DNA from: Akkermansiaceae bacterium
GTDB lineage: Bacteria; Verrucomicrobiota; Verrucomicrobiia; Verrucomicrobiales; Akkermansiaceae
DNA length: 8,499 bases
Assembly: GCA_024233135.1 (NCBI GenBank)
Contig: JACKPZ010000053.1
Coordinates: 1-8,499, forward strand
Direction of reading: 5' to 3'
Shown: positions 1-5,131 of the stretch, piece after piece
Layout of the letters: each line of letters starts with the position of its first letter
Position numbering within the stretch: the first letter of the stretch is position 1
Notes under the pieces: model-generated
What the model was told of the DNA's origin: nothing
Databases searched by the model: none
The model's input: the letters and a program-made list of their open reading frames with translations, nothing else
Made by a program: the position numbers and the translations under genes

Positions 1-11
1 GTAGCCGGGCC

Positions 12-3005
12 CTAGTCCATCAGCGAGCCGAGTTCGTCGATCGACCAACCCGGCGCGTCACCCATGCCCGCCTCGTCGATGGCGCTGGCGAGTTCGCGTT
101 TCTTGCGCTGCAGCGCCACCACCTTTTCCTCAACGGTGCCGCGGGTGAGCAACCGGTACACCGTCACCGGCCGCGTCTGGCCGATCCGGTGGGCGCGGTC
201 CGTCGCCTGCGCTTCCGCCGCCGGATTCCACCACGGGTCGAAGTGGATCACGGTGTCCGCGGCCGTCAGGTTGAGGCCGTATCCGCCGGCCTTGAGGCTG
301 ATCAGAAACACCGGCGGACCACCGGGTTCCTGGAACTTGTTCACAAGTTGTTGGCGGTCCCGGGTCTGTCCGTCGAGCCGCAAGGAATCCCAACCACGCT
401 CGGAAACACATTTCTCGATTTCCAGTAACTGCGATTGGAACTGGCTGAACACCAGAACCCGGTGCCCGCCATCGACTGCTTCTTCCAACAACTCCAACAA
501 GCGTTGGAGCTTCCCGGACCGCTTCGACACCAACAATCGATTGAATCGATCATTCTTCAGCAGGGCAAGATCGCAACAAGTCTGCCGAAGTCGCAGCAAT
601 GCGGTGAGCACCCGCATCCGGGCGGCACCGCTTTGCCCCGCATCGTGGAGCGCATCGACCTGCCGCCTGCCCTCTTCGAGGAAGGCGCGATAGACGCCCT
701 GCTGGTCCGGGGTGAGCTCGCAGAATTCGTCGATGAAGATCTTCGCCGGCAGTTCCGGCGCCACCTGTTCCTTCGTCCGCCGCAGGAGAAACGGCGAGGT
801 CCGCAGGCGCAACCGCTCGAGCACCGCCCCCGCGCCGGATTCCTTGAGCGGGACTTCGTAGCGATCTCGAAACTCTTCCCGGCGGCCGAGCCAGCCGGGT
901 TGGACAAAACGAAAGATCGACCACAGGTCGCGCACGCCGTTTTCGAGCGGAGTTCCGGTAAGCGCGATCCGGTTGCGGGCGTTCAGTTTGCAAATCGCCT
1001 TGGCATGGTCGGTGTCCGGATTCCGCATCAAGCTCGCCTCGTCCACCACCGCCGCGAGGTAGTCCTGACGCAGATGCCAGGCGAGATCCCGCGCCAGCGT
1101 GCCGAAACTGGTGAGCACCACCTCGCCCGGAGCCACTCTCCCGCGCTCCTCATCGCGACCGGTTCCGTGGAGCACCCGCACCGTCCGGGCGGGGGCGAAA
1201 CGTCCGAACTCCGCCTGCCAGTTGCCCAGCAGCGAAGCCGTGGCGATCACCAGAACCACACCGTCGCCCCCATCAAACAAACGCTCGATGCAAGCGATAG
1301 TTTGCAGAGTTTTCCCCAAACCCATGTCATCCGCAAGCAAGGCGCCGCCGAAGCGATCGAGTCGATCGCAGAGCCAGGCGAAGCCTTGTTGCTGGTAAGG
1401 ACGAAGCTCGGCGCGCAGGCCGGCCGGCTCCGGGAGCTTGTGAACAACTTGGGAAGAACCTTTGTCGTGTGACTTGCTCCATTTTTTCCCGATTTCCCGG
1501 ATCACCTCCGCGGAACGCTTCGAGGCCTCGAATCGGCCGTTTTCCTGGTGGATTTCGAGCTCGGATAGCAGCGGTTCGAGCACGTCGGAAACCTCATCCG
1601 GAACCACCCAGCGCCGGCCTTTTGCCGAGCCGGGACGCGACCCCGATCGCAGCCACTGGCGTACATCCGCGGCAGGCACCGCCATCCCATCACTTGTTTG
1701 AAACCTCAGATCGAATCCCAACCAATCCTCTCCGGAGCCGAGGATTTCGATCCGCGGCTCGACCAGGGCGACGGCACCGCAGGACTTCTCGAAACGGGCG
1801 GATGTCGTGATGCTCCATCGCTCGCGCCAGCCGGGCAGGTCGTGGGCGAGCAGACGGATCACGGCGGATTCGCCGCTGAGCCGCCAGGTTCCGGAAGCCA
1901 GATCGGAGGGTGAGAATCCCGCCGCTTCGAGTTGACGAACGAGGGACTCCTCCGCACCCGAGTTTCTGACAAAACAACGATCGGCCTCCCAACGTGGAAG
2001 ATTCGGGACATCCCCGATGCCCGGCGGGACCGGTGCCGAGCCGGGGTAAGCAACGCGGGCGGTGACGGTGACGGCCGCCAGATCACCGTCCAGAGCGAGT
2101 TGGAATTCGGGCGTTTCGGCGGTGAATCGCAGGTTTTCCAGCCATCCATCGGGCGGAAACGAGAGCCAATCCTGCCACGAATCGAGTTGGCGCAGCAGAT
2201 TCGCCACGGACATCCGGACCTCCCCGGTCCTGCGGAGCGCGGCGAGCACCTCGGCCAAGGGTTCCGGGACGGGCCTCGCGCCCGCGCGGACAAGCCGGGC
2301 CTCCTCCGCACGCCAGATCGAAGCGCCGATTTCAGCCCATTCTCCCGCCCCATCTCCGGGGCGGAGGCAAATTTTGCCGTTTTCCGGTGCTTCGTCGCGC
2401 AGGGGAATCCGCCCGCCATCGGCGATTTCCAGCGGATTTCCGGACGCGGAGACGTCCGGGTGAGCGATCAAACAGCCGAGAAATTCCGAGGCATCCGCCC
2501 CGGCGAGGTTCAGGTGGGCGGGCGAACGATCGGCCGCGCCCTTGCTTGTGAGCCATGCGGCCAGCGCACGGTCGGCGCGGGACGGATCCCGGGAACCGTC
2601 CCGGGTCACGGTGGCGGTGAGCCTTCCACGGGCGAACGCGTCCCGCCAATTGCCGGCGAAGACGACCTTGCGGGCGACGGGCGAGTCTTCCTTCGGTGGT
2701 GCCACCTCCTGTTTCGTCGCGGCGGATTTCCCGGAAATCACCGCCAGCCCCGTGGCCACCGCGTGGGCGCAAACGGCTCCGGTCGAGCGGTTCTCCGGGC
2801 AGGCGCAGCGGGCCTCGATGTCCGTGGCGGACCGCATCGTCACGCCCACCCGGATCGCGCGGGAGCCGGATTTCACCGAGCCCTTCCAGCCCGTCGATCC
2901 GGCCGCGGCATCCATCACCAGACCGTTTTCAAACAAGCTCCGACCTTCCTTGAAGGCCTGCCAGGAAGCGGCTTTGCGGAGGATTTCCTCGGTGAGAACG
3001 CTCAT
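12..3005 (-). CDS. SWIM zinc-finger SNF2-family DEAD/DEAH-like helicase (ATP-dependent DNA translocase)
   Basis: This complete 997-aa protein belongs to the bacterial SNF2 (HepA/RapA-like superfamily 2) ATPases, which use ATP to translocate on duplex DNA and remodel protein-DNA or RNA polymerase complexes. The real substrate is unknown. An N-terminal SWIM-type zinc site is seen as C67-x-C69, then C79-x-H81. Residues about 110-510 form the long divergent region usual in bacterial SNF2 proteins. The ATPase core starts near 535 (LRPYQQQGFAWL). It has Walker A DDMGLGKT (559-566), Walker B VVDEAS (653-658), motif III LTGTPLEN (682-689), motif V around SLKAGGYGLNL (903-913) and motif VI EAQATDRAHRIGQ (931-943). 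Motif II reads DEAS where most relatives have DEAQ or DEAH. The ATG at 3005 has no clear Shine-Dalgarno sequence. It begins an intact SWIM-SNF2 N-terminus (MSVLTEEILRKAASWQAF), which supports this start. The gene is transcribed alone, divergently from the exported protein. Family assignment is very secure; the cellular role is not. Confidence 0.96.
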   Translation of the reverse strand: MSVLTEEILRKAASWQAFKEGRSLFENGLVMDAAAGSTGWKGSVKSGSRAIRVGVTMRSATDIEARCACPENRSTGAVCAHAVATGLAVISGKSAATKQEVAPPKEDSPVARKVVFAGNWRDAFARGRLTATVTRDGSRDPSRADRALAAWLTSKGAADRSPAHLNLAGADASEFLGCLIAHPDVSASGNPLEIADGGRIPLRDEAPENGKICLRPGDGAGEWAEIGASIWRAEEARLVRAGARPVPEPLAEVLAALRRTGEVRMSVANLLRQLDSWQDWLSFPPDGWLENLRFTAETPEFQLALDGDLAAVTVTARVAYPGSAPVPPGIGDVPNLPRWEADRCFVRNSGAEESLVRQLEAAGFSPSDLASGTWRLSGESAVIRLLAHDLPGWRERWSITTSARFEKSCGAVALVEPRIEILGSGEDWLGFDLRFQTSDGMAVPAADVRQWLRSGSRPGSAKGRRWVVPDEVSDVLEPLLSELEIHQENGRFEASKRSAEVIREIGKKWSKSHDKGSSQVVHKLPEPAGLRAELRPYQQQGFAWLCDRLDRFGGALLADDMGLGKTLQTIACIERLFDGGDGVVLVIATASLLGNWQAEFGRFAPARTVRVLHGTGRDEERGRVAPGEVVLTSFGTLARDLAWHLRQDYLAAVVDEASLMRNPDTDHAKAICKLNARNRIALTGTPLENGVRDLWSIFRFVQPGWLGRREEFRDRYEVPLKESGAGAVLERLRLRTSPFLLRRTKEQVAPELPAKIFIDEFCELTPDQQGVYRAFLEEGRRQVDALHDAGQSGAARMRVLTALLRLRQTCCDLALLKNDRFNRLLVSKRSGKLQRLLELLEEAVDGGHRVLVFSQFQSQLLEIEKCVSERGWDSLRLDGQTRDRQQLVNKFQEPGGPPVFLISLKAGGYGLNLTAADTVIHFDPWWNPAAEAQATDRAHRIGQTRPVTVYRLLTRGTVEEKVVALQRKKRELASAIDEAGMGDAPGWSIDELGSLMD

Positions 3006-3084
3006 CGCGGGCGATCATTCGCGGCTCGGACGCGGGCGGCAACCGGTTTCCACCGACCCCACCGATAGCAAAATATGCACACTC

Positions 3085-3110
3085 AATCAGACATGAGGAA
3101 ATGCCTGATT
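3085..3110. repeat. Imperfect palindrome, candidate operator or leader hairpin
   Basis: The arms AATCAGACAT (3085-3094) and ATGCCTGATT (3101-3110) are inverted repeats matching at 9 of 10 positions, separated by the 6-nt spacer GAGGAA. If transcribed on the minus strand, the one mismatch becomes a G-U pair, so a helicase-side transcript would form a full 10-bp stem. The element lies about 80 bp upstream of the helicase start and just upstream of the possible -10 at 3065-3075, so it would cover the -35 region of a helicase promoter. It could be a dimeric repressor site or an RNA hairpin. No regulator gene is visible beside it. Confidence 0.5.
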
Positions 3111-3147
3111 CCGCGGACCGGGCGATGTTAGGCCATCGTAAACCCGA

Positions 3148-3183
3148 AGGCCCGTCCGCGCCCCGGGGGACGCAGCCGGGCCT
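3148..3183 (+). repeat. GC-rich inverted repeat upstream of the exported-protein gene
   Basis: AGGCCCG (3148-3154) and CGGGCCT (3177-3183) are perfect 7-bp inverted repeats 22 nt apart. Inside them GTCC (3154-3157) can pair with GGAC (3168-3171), sharing the G at 3154 with the outer arm, so the two stems partly compete, and CCCCGGGG (3161-3168) is itself palindromic. The structure ends 24 nt before the ATG at 3208. It has no following T-run, so it does not look like an intrinsic terminator. It may be a 5'-leader hairpin, or a chance product of GC-rich sequence. Confidence 0.4.
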
Positions 3184-3207
3184 CACCCACCCCAAACACC
3201 CCCCGCC

Positions 3208-4242
3208 ATGAAAACGAAACCCACCCTGGCCCTGCGCGCGGGCCTTCTTTTCGCAAGCGTGTCGCTCCCCATTTTTCCGGCATCGGCCGGCCAGCCGGTT
3301 CCCGTGATCCTCCGCCCGACCGCGGGTTCCACCGCGACCACTTCGCCGGTGGACATCCGCGTATCCGTCTCCGGCATCTGGGAGGGGAATTTCCTCAGGA
3401 TCGTGTCCGACGGCAAGGCTCTCGGCTACGCAAAACCGCTGAACTGTATCGGCGAATGGCCGTTCCCGGACGGCAGTCACCTCTCGGTGATGGACAATGC
3501 GGTGAACGCGGACATCATCGTCGACTACCATCCGCCGGGGGGAGGGCCGATGTTCTTCTTCGACGGCGCGTTCTCCTCGAAGACCCGTTTCGCAGGCACG
3601 TTCACGCACTGGAACGGGGTCGATCCGGATCCGCTCACGGGAAACGTGACGGTTGATTTCAGTTTCACTTCGATGGGGTTGTTGAGCGCGAAGATCAGCG
3701 GCGACAGCCCGCTCGGAACACACACTTCGACCGGCGCGTGGTCGGAAACGACGACCTATCAGTTTCTCTGGAACGATCCGCCCGACGGCGGCCACACGCT
3801 CACGGCCGTGGCCAATTGGACCGACCAAGGCACGTCGCAAAGCTACAATTTCACGTCGTCCCCGGTCGCGATGACGGTCCGAATCCCTCGCGCTCCGGAA
3901 ATCGACGTCGAACAACCGAAGGGAAAGAGTCTCGTCGATGGCAAAGGATCGACCAACTTCGGCAAAGTGAAGGTGGGCGGCAAGGCAACGAAGACCTACG
4001 TCATCCGCAACACGGGAAACGCCGACCTCAGGAATCTGAAGATCAAGCTGAAGGGACGGAACAAGAAGGACTTCGTCGTTTCCAAACCGAAGGCCTCTTC
4101 GCTGGGTGCCGGCGGCAAAACCGTCTTCAAGGTGAAATTTCAGCCGAAAACGACGGGCCTCCGCGCGGCGGCTCTCGAGGTCAGGAGCAATGACGCGAAC
4201 GAGAATCCCTTCGACATCAAGCTGAAGGGCAAGGGCAAATAG
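3208..4242 (+). CDS. Exported choice-of-anchor D domain protein of unknown function
   Basis: This 344-aa protein begins with a clear Sec signal peptide: basic MKTKPTLALR, a hydrophobic core, then PASA before GQP, with predicted cleavage after residue 27. Residues about 30-225 are rich in Gly, Thr, Ser and aromatics, suggesting a beta-sandwich, but I do not recognise the family. Residues about 229-344 form a choice-of-anchor D domain (ASPM/SPD-2/Hydin-like). The pattern is PEIDVEQP, then FGKVKVGGKATKTYVIRNTGNADL, then FQPKTTGLRAAALEVRSNDANENPF. The protein ends right after this domain, with no visible membrane anchor, LPxTG motif or sorting tail. The halves differ in charge: by my count 4 Lys in residues 28-230 against 22 in 231-344. 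The ATG at 3208 fits the signal peptide exactly but lacks a Shine-Dalgarno sequence. It is probably a periplasmic, surface or secreted binding or structural protein. Confidence 0.85.
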   Translation: MKTKPTLALRAGLLFASVSLPIFPASAGQPVPVILRPTAGSTATTSPVDIRVSVSGIWEGNFLRIVSDGKALGYAKPLNCIGEWPFPDGSHLSVMDNAVNADIIVDYHPPGGGPMFFFDGAFSSKTRFAGTFTHWNGVDPDPLTGNVTVDFSFTSMGLLSAKISGDSPLGTHTSTGAWSETTTYQFLWNDPPDGGHTLTAVANWTDQGTSQSYNFTSSPVAMTVRIPRAPEIDVEQPKGKSLVDGKGSTNFGKVKVGGKATKTYVIRNTGNADLRNLKIKLKGRNKKDFVVSKPKASSLGAGGKTVFKVKFQPKTTGLRAAALEVRSNDANENPFDIKLKGKGK

Positions 4243-4254
4243 CCGTCACCCGGC
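4242..4254. other. Convergent stop-codon junction with a tiny hairpin
   Basis: The TAG of the plus-strand gene (4240-4242) and the TGA of the minus-strand transglutaminase gene (4248-4246) are separated by only three bases. GCCG (4242-4245) and CGGC (4251-4254) could pair around a 5-nt loop. A 4-bp stem is too short to call a terminator, and neither side carries a long T-run. No better terminator was found for either transcript, so their 3' ends probably overlap. Confidence 0.3.
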
Positions 4255-5130
4255 ATCCATCGGCATCACGTCGACGGCCACGCTGAGGCGTTGGTCGCCG
4301 GCGCCGAGGGTGACGCCGCGCAGCGGGCTGACGTCCGAGTAATCGCGGCCCCATGCGACGGTGATGTGGCGTTCGTTCGGCATCAGGTTGTTGGTGGGAT
4401 CGACGTCGATCCAGCCGGCTTCGTCGCCGCAGAACACGGAGACCCAGGCATGGGACGCGTCGGCGCCGATGAGGCGCGCCATGCCGGGCGGCGGAGCGGT
4501 TTCGAGATAGCCGCTGACATAGCGTGCCGGCACGCCGAGCGAGCGCAGGCAGGCGAGCAGCAGGTGGGCGAAGTCCTGGCAGACGCCGGCGCGCTTGCGC
4601 AGCACCTCGTCGACGGGCGTGGTGACGTCCGTGGCGCGGGGGTCGAAGCGGAAGTTATGGAATATGCGCGCCGTCAGGGCGAGCGACGCCTCGAGCACCG
4701 GCCGGCCGGGGGTGAAATCCGGCGCCGCGAAGTTTCCGAATTCCAGACCGACGGGGACCATCGGCGAGGCGAAACGATACATGCCGGCGTCGGAACCGGG
4801 CGTGAGTTTCGCCTCGCAGCAGGCGTCGCGCACGCGCTCCCACGGCGGGGTGGCGGCCGGATCGTGCGGCTCGGTCGGCAGCACTTCGACGAAGCTGCGC
4901 GCGGTGACGTCGAGCGTCTCGTGTTTCCCCTCGATCTCGAAATAGACCGTCGGATTTCCGAAGGCATCGACGTACAGGCTGCGGCCGACCGGCACGGGGC
5001 CGATCTTGAGTTCGTGCCACGGGCAGCGCTGGTGGGTCATTGTCCGCGGAGCGAGACGCGCAAGATGGTGCGAGACGGTCACCGACCCCTCGTATGCATA
5101 TCTCGTGTGATGGACGATCTGGTATTTCAC
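4246..5130 (-). CDS. Transglutaminase-like cysteine peptidase/transferase (COG1305 family)
   Basis: This 294-aa protein has the usual two-part build of its family. A bacterial transglutaminase N-terminal beta domain covers about 1-90 (start VKYQIVHHTRYAYEGSVTVSHHL). The papain-like transglutaminase core covers about 150-260. The catalytic triad is intact: Cys184 in AGVCQDFAH, His227 in DASHAWV and Asp244 in WIDVDPTNN. Such enzymes cleave or transfer amide bonds through a thioester. There is no signal peptide, so it should be cytoplasmic. I place the start at GTG 5130. It gives the canonical N-terminus and comes one base after the TGA of the ATP-grasp/alpha-E gene (TGA-C-GTG), which suggests translational coupling. 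An ATG at 5247 in the same frame would add 39 Arg/Ser-rich residues read across the upstream gene, which look spurious. It is the last gene of the operon. The exact substrate is unknown. Confidence 0.93.
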   Translation of the reverse strand: MKYQIVHHTRYAYEGSVTVSHHLARLAPRTMTHQRCPWHELKIGPVPVGRSLYVDAFGNPTVYFEIEGKHETLDVTARSFVEVLPTEPHDPAATPPWERVRDACCEAKLTPGSDAGMYRFASPMVPVGLEFGNFAAPDFTPGRPVLEASLALTARIFHNFRFDPRATDVTTPVDEVLRKRAGVCQDFAHLLLACLRSLGVPARYVSGYLETAPPPGMARLIGADASHAWVSVFCGDEAGWIDVDPTNNLMPNERHITVAWGRDYSDVSPLRGVTLGAGDQRLSVAVDVMPMDAG

Positions 5131-5131
5131 G

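Larger units (their letters stand above)
3006..3207. promoter_or_regulatory. Divergent intergenic region between helicase and exported-protein genes
   Basis: This 202-bp gap separates two divergent start codons, so it should hold promoters for both genes. An AT-rich patch at about 3065-3110 stands out from the GC-rich surroundings. On the minus strand it contains TATTTTGCTAT (3075 down to 3065), a possible -10 element about 60 bp upstream of the helicase ATG. I found no convincing -35 partner on either strand. Two inverted repeats in this gap (3085-3110 and 3148-3183) are listed separately. A third, very short one is CGATG (3123-3127) facing CATCG (3134-3138), which may be chance. The bases just before the plus-strand ATG (3184-3204) are only C and A, so there is no Shine-Dalgarno sequence. 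No gene is supported in this gap. Confidence 0.5.

Noticed and set aside
1..11. GGGCCC-containing bases after the helicase stop codon, considered as a terminator.
   Set aside because: Only 11 bases are visible and no stem with a T-run can be established at the window edge.
334..349. Hairpin-like AACTTG-TTCA-CAAGTT, with a related inverted copy of TTGTTCACAAG near 1438-1448.
   Set aside because: Both copies lie in the helicase coding sequence and follow from ordinary codons (VNKFQ and VVHKL). They probably arose by chance.
435..1472. A 345-codon open frame on the plus strand opposite the helicase.
   Set aside because: It lies fully inside the secure SNF2 gene on the other strand and its translation shows no recognisable domain. 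Long antisense frames are expected in GC-rich DNA.
2695..2706. Near-perfect palindrome GGTGGTGCCACC.
   Set aside because: It lies inside the helicase gene, encoding a low-complexity Ala/Pro stretch near residues 101-104, and has no regulatory context.
2929..3915. A 328-codon minus-strand frame spanning the intergenic region, and a short frame from ATG 3018 overlapping the helicase start.
   Set aside because: The long frame covers a well-supported signal peptide gene on the plus strand and is Arg-rich. The ATG at 3018 is 13 nt upstream and out of frame with the helicase, giving only a 29-residue peptide with no supporting evidence.
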